57,563 nucleotides of DNA. Source: an uncultured bacterium (GTDB lineage Bacteria; Actinomycetota; Coriobacteriia; Coriobacteriales; Coriobacteriaceae). Shown here piece after piece: positions 9,410 through 16,564 of the stretch. The translations under genes were made by a program, and so were the position numbers. Numbering within the stretch: position 1 is the stretch's first letter; every line of letters starts with the position of its first letter. Where the stretch lies: contig CAJMPZ010000006.1 of the NCBI GenBank assembly GCA_905215445.1, forward strand, positions 1-57,563. The letters are read 5' to 3'. The notes beneath the pieces were generated by a model. It worked only from the letters and a program-made list of their open reading frames with translations. It made no database searches and had not been told where the DNA came from.

Positions 9410-9445
9410 AGTGTAGTGAAAACCCTACAACGATTGTAGAGTCAA
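9410..9445 (-). promoter_or_regulatory. MerR-type promoter/operator of the MATE-merR operon
   Basis: On the minus strand: -35 TTGACT (9440-9445), 19-bp spacer, -10 TTCACT (9415-9420). The spacer is filled by the dyad ACTCTACAA-TCG-TTGTAGGGT (9422-9442, 8 of 9 pairs match). Long 19-bp spacing with an operator between -35 and -10 is the hallmark of MerR-activated promoters. The -10 is weak (3 of 6), as expected for an activated promoter. About 40 bp upstream of the exporter start. Confidence 0.75.
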
Positions 9446-9524
9446 GGTTTGTGTCGGCAGCGGGGCGAAAAAGTCACGCTCCAAGCACGATGCTTTGACC
9501 CCTCCATGCCCCTCACCTAGCCTC

Positions 9525-9590
9525 AAACCATCACAACATTCGCCGTTTTTTGCCAAAATCGGGAAAAGCATCGAATGTTGTGATGGTTTT
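9525..9590. repeat. Family A palindrome copy 1
   Basis: Arms AAACCATCACAACATTCG and CGAATGTTGTGATGGTTT with a loop containing TTTTTTGCCAAAATCGGG. Differs from copy 2 (10769) at one position over about 60 nt. The rest of the gap 9446-9690 shows no other feature. Confidence 0.9.
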
Positions 9591-9690
9591 TCTGCCACTC
9601 GGCCGGGTGGAATCGCTTTCTTGTGCACGAAGGTGTGCGGACCCGTGGGCAGGGGAATAAGGTTGGTTATCCGACTCCATTGGAGGGCTC

Positions 9691-10728
9691 ATGGACCTGC
9701 CGATCGTCTTGTCCCATAAGACTGCCTGGCTGTACCACAACGTGGCGCGCCCGTCCGAGCCGCTCTCGCGGGCAAGCAGCCTATACGATGAGGACTCGCT
9801 TGCTAACGAGGCGGAGCCGACCGCGAGCCTGCCCAAATTGGGACTCGATGCCAAGGGGCTGAGGGCTTCAACGGCAGTTGGGATCGTTACCGACTATCTG
9901 GTTTCGCTTGGTATTCCACGGGAAGAGCTCGATCATATCGACACGCTCGTCAACTTCGATTTTGAGCGCTCGACGCCGGCTGGATTTAGGTGCCACGTGT
10001 TTGGAGCGCCGGTACCTCCAGGCCATCTTATCGAGGTGGCGGAGGGCCTTCTGGTGGTTGATGAGGCCATGTGCTTTGTCCAGGCGGGTTCGTGGATGAG
10101 CGAGCCCGAGCAGCTGGAATATGGCTACGAAATCTGTGCCCGATACCATTTGAATCATCTGTCGACAGGCGATTATATCGAGATGGGGCAGAGGTATACC
10201 GTTGCCGACTTGATTGCTTATTGCAATGAGAACCGATCTCGCCAGGGGGCTACACGCGCGGCCGCCGTGCTCAAGCGCGTGCACGATGGCACGCGGTCGC
10301 CCATGGAGACGGCCACCGCAATCATGGTCGTAGCAAAACGTTCCCAGGGCGGGCTGGGATACGCCAAGATCGAGCTCAACCATCGGGTCGATGTTCCCAA
10401 CGAGTTCAAGTATCTCGCAAAGGCCGGGTATTTCGAGATCGACGTATATGCGCCTGCGAGCGGTACGGGGATTGAATACAACGGCTCGGACCATCTTGAT
10501 AAACAGCGCAGCGCGTTGGATGCGGAGCGTATGACCGTGCTGAGCGCGCTGGGCTTTAGGATGATCGTCCTCACCGGGACTCAGTTTGCCCACCAGCTGC
10601 AATTGCACCGGGCGATGAACGCCATTGCACTCGCTATGGGTCTCAAGTGCGACCGAAGCGAAGCGTTCCAAAAGCGGCAGAACGACCTGCGAGAATTCGT
10701 GATTCGGCACTGGGACAGCGGTCTTTAG
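9691..10728 (+). CDS. AbiEi-like protein with C-terminal PD-(D/E)XK/Vsr-like nuclease fold
   Basis: 345 residues, not recognised by name. The N-terminal two thirds read like the cargo-type AbiEi-like proteins common in Actinobacteria (VLSHKTAWLYHNVARP near the start, then a beta-rich part with VVDEAMCFVQ). The C-terminal 110 residues carry a DUF559/Vsr-like pattern: YFEIDVYAP, GTGIEYNGSDHLDKQRSALD, ERMTVLSALGFRMIVLT, where the E and the D/R residues match the nuclease core. Similar proteins are often stand-alone in Coriobacteriia; a role in DNA repair or defence is a guess. Start ATG 9691 behind TTGGAGGGCTC. It lies between two almost identical family A palindromes and has no partner gene, which suggests a mobile or recombined unit. 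Confidence 0.65.
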   Translation: MDLPIVLSHKTAWLYHNVARPSEPLSRASSLYDEDSLANEAEPTASLPKLGLDAKGLRASTAVGIVTDYLVSLGIPREELDHIDTLVNFDFERSTPAGFRCHVFGAPVPPGHLIEVAEGLLVVDEAMCFVQAGSWMSEPEQLEYGYEICARYHLNHLSTGDYIEMGQRYTVADLIAYCNENRSRQGATRAAAVLKRVHDGTRSPMETATAIMVVAKRSQGGLGYAKIELNHRVDVPNEFKYLAKAGYFEIDVYAPASGTGIEYNGSDHLDKQRSALDAERMTVLSALGFRMIVLTGTQFAHQLQLHRAMNAIALAMGLKCDRSEAFQKRQNDLREFVIRHWDSGL

Positions 10729-10768
10729 GGGCGCTTTGGTCCTTCTGCGGGGCGCTGCGGGTAGGCGT

Positions 10769-10831
10769 ACCATCACAACATTCGACGTTTTTTGCCAAAA
10801 TCGGGAAAAGCATCGAATGTTGTGATGGTTT
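10769..10831. repeat. Family A palindrome copy 2
   Basis: Arms ACCATCACAACATTCG / CGAATGTTGTGATGGT, same orientation and loop as copy 1. Lies 41 bp after the AbiEi-like gene and about 130 bp before moaA. Confidence 0.9.
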
Positions 10832-10963
10832 GCGTGCTGAGGATGGGCTTGGGAAGCCGGTCTTGCTCGAAGCGACCTGTCCTGTCGTACGGGTGTCGGC
10901 AGGATTCTCCCGTGGGGTATTATGTTTTCCGAAGAATAAAACGCCGCGTGAGGGGAGGGCTGC

Positions 10964-12019
10964 GTGGACGGGCACGTGCAACATGACGGCTTTGGCCGCG
11001 ATATCAACTACCTGCGCATTGCCGTTACCGACAAGTGCAATTTCCGTTGCATTTACTGCATGCCGGCCGATGGCGTGGCACCCCGCGCACACGATGAGCT
11101 TCTCAGCGCCGAGGAGATTGCCCGCTTTGTGCGCTTGGTGGCGGGGGAGGGCATTCGCCGCGTGCGCCTGACGGGCGGCGAGCCGCTGGTCAGCCGCCGT
11201 ATCATCCCGCTTATTCGCGACATCCGCGCGATCCCGCAGATCGAGGACATCTCGCTTACCACCAACGGCGCCTTGCTGCCCAAGCTGGCGCCGCAGCTCA
11301 AAGACGCGGGGCTTAACCGCGTCAACATCTCGCTCGACACGCTCGACCCTACGCTTTTTGGAAAGATCACGCGCCTGGGTCGACTCGAGCAGACCGTGGC
11401 TGGCATCGACGCGGCGCTGGCTTGGGGCTTTGAGCCCGTTAAGGTCAACTGCGTTGTGGTGCGCCGACTCAACCAGGATGTGGCGGCTCTCGCGCGTCTG
11501 ACTATCGACCGTCCCATTCACCTGCGCTTTATCGAATACATGCCTATTGGCGACGAGCACACGAGCTCGCATTGCGCTGTGGACCCGCATGCGCCCGCGC
11601 TCAATCCGGCGCTGTGGGATGCGAGCGATACCGTGCCGAGCGACGAGCTGCGGGCGCGCATCAATGCCGGGGCCGCCGCGGTGGGTCTGGGCGAGCTCGA
11701 GCCGCTCGACATCAACGACGCTCCTGCCGGTGCGGGCCCTGCGCGCTATTGGCACTTTCCGGGCGCGGTGGGAACGGTCGGCTTTATTAGCGCCATGTCC
11801 AATCATTTTTGTGCGAATTGCAACCGTCTGCGCCTGACGGCCGATGGCAACGTGCGTCCGTGCCTGTTCAGCGATGCCGAGTATTCGGTGCGCGACGCCC
11901 TGCGCCGTGGTGATGATATGCAGGTACTTTCGATTTGGCGCGATGCCGTCGCCCACAAACCGCAGGAACACGCGATAATTGAGGGCACGCAACGATTTAT
12001 GTCCCAAATCGGAGGATGA
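10964..12019 (+). CDS. moaA: GTP 3',8-cyclase (molybdenum cofactor step 1)
   Basis: 351 residues. Radical-SAM enzyme converting GTP to 3',8-cyclo-H2GTP. The radical SAM cluster cysteines are C25, C29, C32 (CNFRCIYC); the second Fe-S cluster uses CANC and C300 (C283, C286, C300); the C-terminal di-glycine needed for activity is present (SQIGG). The start is GTG at 10964 with GAGGGGAGGG upstream. The next gene begins 5 bp after the stop, so the two form an operon. moaE, moaD, moeA and mogA are not in this window. Confidence 0.95.
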   Translation: MDGHVQHDGFGRDINYLRIAVTDKCNFRCIYCMPADGVAPRAHDELLSAEEIARFVRLVAGEGIRRVRLTGGEPLVSRRIIPLIRDIRAIPQIEDISLTTNGALLPKLAPQLKDAGLNRVNISLDTLDPTLFGKITRLGRLEQTVAGIDAALAWGFEPVKVNCVVVRRLNQDVAALARLTIDRPIHLRFIEYMPIGDEHTSSHCAVDPHAPALNPALWDASDTVPSDELRARINAGAAAVGLGELEPLDINDAPAGAGPARYWHFPGAVGTVGFISAMSNHFCANCNRLRLTADGNVRPCLFSDAEYSVRDALRRGDDMQVLSIWRDAVAHKPQEHAIIEGTQRFMSQIGG

Positions 12020-12023
12020 TCAT

Positions 12024-13319
12024 ATGGCCAAGAGCAGGTACGCCGATGCCACCAAGGCCGCTCGCAGGGCCGCGATGTCTGCCCGCAAAGTCACGGCTGC
12101 GGCTGGCGATGCTGTCACTGCCGCACAGCCGACTTCCAGCGCTGCAGCCGAGCCCACCCGTGATGCCCGTCGCGACGAGCTGACGCACGTGGACGCCAAG
12201 GGCGAGGTACGCATGGTCGACGTGTCCGACAAGGCCGAGACCCATCGTATCGCCATCGCCGAGGGCACCATCCTCATGCATCCCGAGACGCAAGCCATGG
12301 TGCTGCAGGACCGCGCCAAAAAGGGCGACGTGCTTGCCTGCGCGCGCGTGGCGGGCATCATGGCCATCAAGCGCACGAGCGACATCATCCCCATGTGCCA
12401 TCCGTTGCTCATTACCAAGAGTAAGTGCGACATTGCGCCCATCGCGCCGGCGGGGACGCCCGTCGAGGACGTGCCCGAGGGCTGGGCGCCGTCGCGCGCG
12501 GACGGGCAGGTCGGCTTTCATGTGCTGGTCACAGCCGGCGTGACGGGCAAGACCGGTATTGAGATGGAGGCCCTGACCGGCGCGAGCGCCGCGTGCCTGA
12601 CCATCTATGACATGTGCAAGGCCGTCGATCGCGGCATGGAGATTGTCGACGTGCGCCTGTTGCACAAGGAAGGTGGCCGCTCGGGCGTGTGGGATCGTTC
12701 AGAGCGTCAGGCCGCTGCTGCTGAGGCCGTGGCCGCTGACGGTGCCGCGATCGCGAGCGCACCCGTCGCCGTCGCGCCTGCGGCCCTGACCCCGGCCGTC
12801 CCCGCGATCGCGTTTATCGGCTACCAAAACTCGGGCAAGACCACGCTCGTCGAGAAGGTCATTGCCGAGCTCACCCGCCGCGGCCTGCGCGTGGGTTCGC
12901 TCAAGCATCACGGGCACCACGGCTTTGATATCGACGTGCCCGCTAAGGACACCTGGCGCCATCACCAGGCCGGATCCAAGCACGTGGGCCTCATCTGCGC
13001 CACGCGCTGGGCGGAGTACGCCGACACGCGCGAGGAGGACGAGATGCCCGCGCGCGAGCTGCTGTCACGCTACAACGATGTCGACGTGGTGATCATCGAG
13101 GGCTACAAGACCGAGGGCTTCGACAACATCGTCGTCGCGCGCTCCGGTGTCGACCGTCTGCGCGGCAAGAGCTCGCTCGACCTGGTCGACGGTCACACGC
13201 TAGCCCTTGCCTGCAACGAAGCCCTGGCACGTCAGGCCTTCGACGCCGGCTTTGCGACCCGAGCCATCAACATCAACGACGCCCGAGCCATCTGCGATCT
13301 TATCCAAGACCACCTTTAA
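12024..13319 (+). CDS. MoaC-MobB fusion (cyclic pyranopterin synthase + Mo-guanine dinucleotide adapter)
   Basis: 431 residues. After an alanine-rich leader (1-50) comes a full MoaC domain (about 55-224: HVDAKGEVRMVDV, MCHPL at 124-128, MEALTGASAACLTIYDMCKA, LLHKEGGRSG), which makes cPMP from the MoaA product. An alanine/proline linker (225-260) leads to a MobB-type P-loop domain (261-431) with Walker A GYQNSGKTT (266-274), the SLKHHGHH strand and VVIIEGYKTEG, which assists attachment of GMP to molybdopterin. ATG 12024 behind GGAGGATGATCAT, 5 bp after moaA. The frame is open a little further upstream, into moaA, with no RBS. Two cofactor steps, an early and a late one, are therefore made as one protein. 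Confidence 0.92.
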   Translation: MAKSRYADATKAARRAAMSARKVTAAAGDAVTAAQPTSSAAAEPTRDARRDELTHVDAKGEVRMVDVSDKAETHRIAIAEGTILMHPETQAMVLQDRAKKGDVLACARVAGIMAIKRTSDIIPMCHPLLITKSKCDIAPIAPAGTPVEDVPEGWAPSRADGQVGFHVLVTAGVTGKTGIEMEALTGASAACLTIYDMCKAVDRGMEIVDVRLLHKEGGRSGVWDRSERQAAAAEAVAADGAAIASAPVAVAPAALTPAVPAIAFIGYQNSGKTTLVEKVIAELTRRGLRVGSLKHHGHHGFDIDVPAKDTWRHHQAGSKHVGLICATRWAEYADTREEDEMPARELLSRYNDVDVVIIEGYKTEGFDNIVVARSGVDRLRGKSSLDLVDGHTLALACNEALARQAFDAGFATRAININDARAICDLIQDHL

Positions 13320-13337
13320 GGCTTGACGCTGCGCCGG

Positions 13338-13425
13338 CCCCAAGCACTCCATCTCGCCCCTCAAGCCGTCGCTCGCGTACCAAAGTACGCGTCGCTCCTC
13401 TTTCGGGGCGACCTGGGGCACTTGG
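13338..13425. repeat. Imperfect intergenic palindrome
   Basis: Centre is a perfect hairpin CGCGTAC-CAAA-GTACGCG (13374-13391). The flanks CCCAAG..CTCGCCCC and GGGGCGA..CTTGG pair imperfectly, giving an arm of about 42 nt. Starts just after the moaC-mobB stop and has no U tract. Confidence 0.6.
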
Positions 13426-13505
13426 AACCGGCTCGCTGCGCTGCCATAACATGCCAAAAAGGGACAGGTTTATTTTGGCAGGTTTTATCTGGGCAAACGT
13501 CATTT

Positions 13506-13543
13506 CCACCACAAAGGGGCCAGGCACCTTTGTGGTGGTTTTT
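13506..13543 (+). repeat. Family B palindrome copy 2, likely terminator
   Basis: CCACCACAAAGG / CCTTTGTGGTGG, followed by TTTTT. Between it and the previous palindrome, 13455-13475 holds a half-related GGGACAGGTTTATTTTGGCA piece. Nothing else is supported in 13544-13712 except the MFS ribosome site. Confidence 0.85.
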
Positions 13544-13712
13544 GCTTTGGTAGATGTGTGGGACATGCCTTACAATCTACCAAGTAGTTCATGACGGGCG
13601 AAAAACGGAGAAAAGGGGCTTGATGTGTCCTTAACGTTTCATGCGGATAGATTGATTTGACAGACGGTGGCGAATGCCCACCGCCCGTATTCGTATGAAA
13701 CAAGGAGTCTCC

Positions 13713-14993
13713 ATGCTCGCATCTCTTTTCGCAAAGCCTCAATCGTCGCTGTCCGTGCAGGCCAAGCGCCTGGTGGCAATGCGCTTCCTCATCTACACCG
13801 GTTTTCAGACCAGCTACTTTATCGGCGTCATCGGAACGCTCACCTATGCAGACGATGCCTCAGTCGTGGCGACATCGCTGGCCGTCCTGTTTATGAATGT
13901 ATTTGTGATCCTGGGGTCCTTTGCGGGCGGCGCGGCGTTCGACGCCTGGGGTCCGCGCCGCCATTTCTTGCTGAGCATCATCGGCGCTCTTGCAACTGGC
14001 GCGGCAATCATCGCCTTTGGTAGCGCGACCGGCGTCGTCCTGCTCGGCGCGGTGTTTCTGGGCTTTACGATGGGATTCGCCCAGCCCATCGCCACGTCCT
14101 ATCCGGCCTACCTCACCGACGATCCTGTCGAGCTCAAAGACATCAACTCCGCCATCGCCATGTTTTCAAACGTGAGTATCATCGTTGGCCCCACGCTGGG
14201 CGGCTTTGTTGCGGCGGCTGCGTCGTCGCGCGCGGTGTTCGTGCTTATGATGCTCTTTACCGTGCTGGCGTTCGTCGTCGGTTGGGGCTTTAGGCCGCAG
14301 ACCAGCCATATCGTCGGGCATGCGGATACCGATTCGACAGAGGAAGGGGAGCGTGCGGGACGAAGCTCCAACCCTAGCACGCCCGCCCGCGCCACCTTCG
14401 CAGCCAGCATCAAGACGGTCTTCACCAACAGCGTCCTCGCGCTACTTTTCTGCATCATTTTTCTTTCGAACTTTGGCTACGGTGCCTTCGATCCGCTCGA
14501 GTCGTTTTTCTATCGCGATGTTCTGCACGTTGGCGTTGAGTGGATGGGCTGGCTCTCGTCTGCCTGCGGTGTCGGCGCGGTGCTGGGTGCCGTGCTCGCG
14601 CTCCGCTTGCCGCCGCACCTGGTCAACCTTAAAACGCTGCTCGTGGCGCTTATGTCCGTGGGCCTGGGAAGTCTGCTCTATGTGGGGACACCGTACGTGG
14701 GCGTGGCCCTTGTCGGCCAGATCGCCCTGGGTATAGCTTGGGGTGTCGTCAACCCGCTCCACAACACCATTGTGCAGACGACGGCTCCGCTCGAGCAGCT
14801 TGGTCGCGTCAATTCGGTCATGGGCTTTGGCAATATGTTCGCTGGTGTGGCCCCTCTGGCGATTGCCCCGTGGCTGGCGGCAACATTTGGCGTACAACGG
14901 ACACTCGTGGGGGCAGGCATGGTCGTGACGGCGGTTCCCGCGGCACTGCTGCTGTTTGGACGCAATCACTTGGAACGTGCCGTAAAGCAGTAA
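13713..14993 (+). CDS. Major facilitator superfamily transporter
   Basis: 426 residues, 12 predicted helices in two halves with a charged central loop (about 205-235: TDSTEEGERAGRSSNPSTPA). Motifs of the drug/solute antiporter type: AGGAAFDAWGPRRHFL in the helix 2-3 loop (motif A-like) and LGAVLALRLPPHLV in the second half. Start ATG 13713 has AAGGAG at 13702-13707; upstream ATG 13695 overlaps that site and is unlikely. No regulator or enzyme is adjacent, so the substrate is unknown. A family A palindrome begins 2 bp after the stop. Confidence 0.85.
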   Translation: MLASLFAKPQSSLSVQAKRLVAMRFLIYTGFQTSYFIGVIGTLTYADDASVVATSLAVLFMNVFVILGSFAGGAAFDAWGPRRHFLLSIIGALATGAAIIAFGSATGVVLLGAVFLGFTMGFAQPIATSYPAYLTDDPVELKDINSAIAMFSNVSIIVGPTLGGFVAAAASSRAVFVLMMLFTVLAFVVGWGFRPQTSHIVGHADTDSTEEGERAGRSSNPSTPARATFAASIKTVFTNSVLALLFCIIFLSNFGYGAFDPLESFFYRDVLHVGVEWMGWLSSACGVGAVLGAVLALRLPPHLVNLKTLLVALMSVGLGSLLYVGTPYVGVALVGQIALGIAWGVVNPLHNTIVQTTAPLEQLGRVNSVMGFGNMFAGVAPLAIAPWLAATFGVQRTLVGAGMVVTAVPAALLLFGRNHLERAVKQ

Positions 14994-14994
14994 G

Positions 14995-15059
14995 AAACCA
15001 TCACAACATTCGGTAAAAATCGCGATTCTGCCGAAAAACGTCGAATGTTGTGATGGTTT
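14995..15059. repeat. Family A palindrome copy 3
   Basis: Arms AAACCATCACAACATTCG / CGAATGTTGTGATGGTTT. The loop is a second type, with AAAATCGCGATTCTG, shared with copy 4 but not with copies 1 and 2. Directly behind the MFS gene, so it may end its transcript. Confidence 0.9.
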
Positions 15060-15078
15060 GGCCCGTAGACGCCGCGAT

Positions 15079-15116
15079 CACCACAAAGGGGCCAGGCGCC
15101 TTTGTGGTGGTTTTTG
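15079..15116 (+). repeat. Family B palindrome copy 3
   Basis: CACCACAAAGG / CCTTTGTGGTG then TTTTT. Directly downstream of family A copy 3; the two families are side by side here and again at 24929-25039. Confidence 0.85.
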
Positions 15117-15204
15117 CTTTGACAGGCCGCGCCTGCGCCTTGGTATACCATGTACACCATTTCTGACCTCATCCAGCACCGCCGCACAACTCAGAAAGGC
15201 TCCC

Positions 15205-16026
15205 ATGGACACCACCTTCAGCCACATCAAAGCCGTGTTCTGCGATATCGACGGTACGCTGCTCACGAGCCAGCACACGGTGTCCCCGCGCACCGTGGCG
15301 GCGATCCGCGCCCTGCGCGAGCGCGGCGTGCTCTTTGGCCTGTGCACCGGGCGCGACGCCCACGCGACCGAGGCCATGTACGAGCTCTGGGGCATCGAAG
15401 GCCTGGTGGACGTGCTGGTGGGCTGCGGTGGCGCCGAGGTCATCGACCGCGCGCACGACATCAACGAGCTGAGCTATCCGCTGCCGGGCGAGACCATCGC
15501 GCGCATCTGCAAGCACATGGCGGACCTTCCGGCAACACCCGTCTGCCCCCGAGACGGCGTGTTCTACGTGCCCGAGAGCAACGCGTGCGTCGAGCACATG
15601 TCGCGCGTCGACGGCGTGCCCTACCAGGTGGTCGATTTTGCCGAGTTCTTGCGCGAGCCGCAGCCCAAGGTGATGTTTACCATGGCGCCCGAGGTGATGC
15701 CGCGGGTGATTGAACGGGCGTCGACGTTTGCAGATAACACTGTTAAGGCGGCGGCCCTGCAGACCACGCAGCGGCTCTACGAGTTCATGGATCCGCGCGT
15801 GTCCAAGACGCGCGGCCTTGGGCGCGTGGCGGAGCTCAACGATATGGAGCTCCAGGACATCTGCGTGTTTGGCGATGCGGACAACGACACCTGCATGGTG
15901 GCCGACGCCGGCGTGGGCGTGGCTATGGCAAACGGCAGCGACGCCACCCGTACCGCCGCGGACTTTGTAACCGCGAGCAACGACGAGGACGGCATCGCGA
16001 TCTTTATCGAGGAACATCTGCTGTAG
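15205..16026 (+). CDS. Cof-type HAD-IIB phosphatase
   Basis: 273 residues. HAD-superfamily motif I VFCDIDGTLLT (about 10-20), motif II LCTGRDA, and the late motif VFGDADNDTCMVADAGVGVAMANG with its acidic metal ligands; the C2B cap lies between. Members hydrolyse sugar phosphates, pyridoxal phosphate or flavin phosphates. Start ATG 15205 behind AGAAAGGCTCCC. The frame runs upstream through the repeats but has no RBS. Single-gene unit ended by a palindrome and a terminator. Exact substrate not readable. Confidence 0.9.
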   Translation: MDTTFSHIKAVFCDIDGTLLTSQHTVSPRTVAAIRALRERGVLFGLCTGRDAHATEAMYELWGIEGLVDVLVGCGGAEVIDRAHDINELSYPLPGETIARICKHMADLPATPVCPRDGVFYVPESNACVEHMSRVDGVPYQVVDFAEFLREPQPKVMFTMAPEVMPRVIERASTFADNTVKAAALQTTQRLYEFMDPRVSKTRGLGRVAELNDMELQDICVFGDADNDTCMVADAGVGVAMANGSDATRTAADFVTASNDEDGIAIFIEEHLL

Positions 16027-16036
16027 CGCCGGGGGG

Positions 16037-16074
16037 CAGCCACAAAGAGGGCAGAGCGCCTTTGTGGTGGTTTT
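16037..16074 (+). repeat. Family B palindrome copy 4 (diverged)
   Basis: Left arm GCCACAAAGAGG is degraded, right arm CCTTTGTGGTGG plus TTTT is intact. Lies 11 bp after the HAD gene stop. Confidence 0.75.
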
Positions 16075-16076
16075 CC

Positions 16077-16113
16077 AAGCGTCCCAACAGTCGATTGTTG
16101 GGACGCTTTTTTG
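16077..16113 (+). terminator. Rho-independent terminator after the HAD phosphatase
   Basis: Stem AAGCGTCCCAACA / TGTTGGGACGCTT around GTCGA-T, then TTTTTT. Very strong; directly behind family B copy 4. Confidence 0.92.
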
Positions 16114-16564
16114 TAGCGAGGAGATTTGCGGCCGGTAACATGCGATGCCATTCAAGTGTCGATGTATGAACATATCGGCACACGCTAGTTGTGCAGTAAT
16201 TGACCAATTAGCTCATAACTAATATTTCCAGGTAGATATACTGCCATTCACGGCGCAATTTTGACCGTTCACAGATTGAGCGGGTTAAAACAAAGTGTTG
16301 TACAAACAATGATAAAGTGTCATTTATCTAGATTGGCTAACGAGTTTACCAGCGTCTTTCCGAAATTTAACCCTCGAAAAACAATGCATAGTTTGAATAA
16401 TTGTCAAGAAGTTAAGGCAACGTAAAGCAAAACTGACATTGTTAGGCTTGCGTTGTTTAAATAAAGAGTAATAATATGCATATCGAGCGCGAGCAATTAT
16501 AGGTTGCGCGCCCAAGTTTGATGGTGAAAGAGCAAGATCGCGGTCTCTTGGGGAGGAGACATCG
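16114..16564 (+). promoter_or_regulatory. AT-rich leader of the pilus island
   Basis: About 450 bp without a gene, much more AT-rich than the rest of the window. A possible promoter is TTGTTA, 17-bp spacer, TAAAGA near 16440-16468. Other AT-rich candidates, such as TTGTACAAACAATGATAAAG near 16290-16310, cannot be ranked. A GGGGAGGAG ribosome site ends it. The change in base composition is a sign that the island is acquired. An open frame on the minus strand here has no RBS or recognisable product. Confidence 0.4.
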
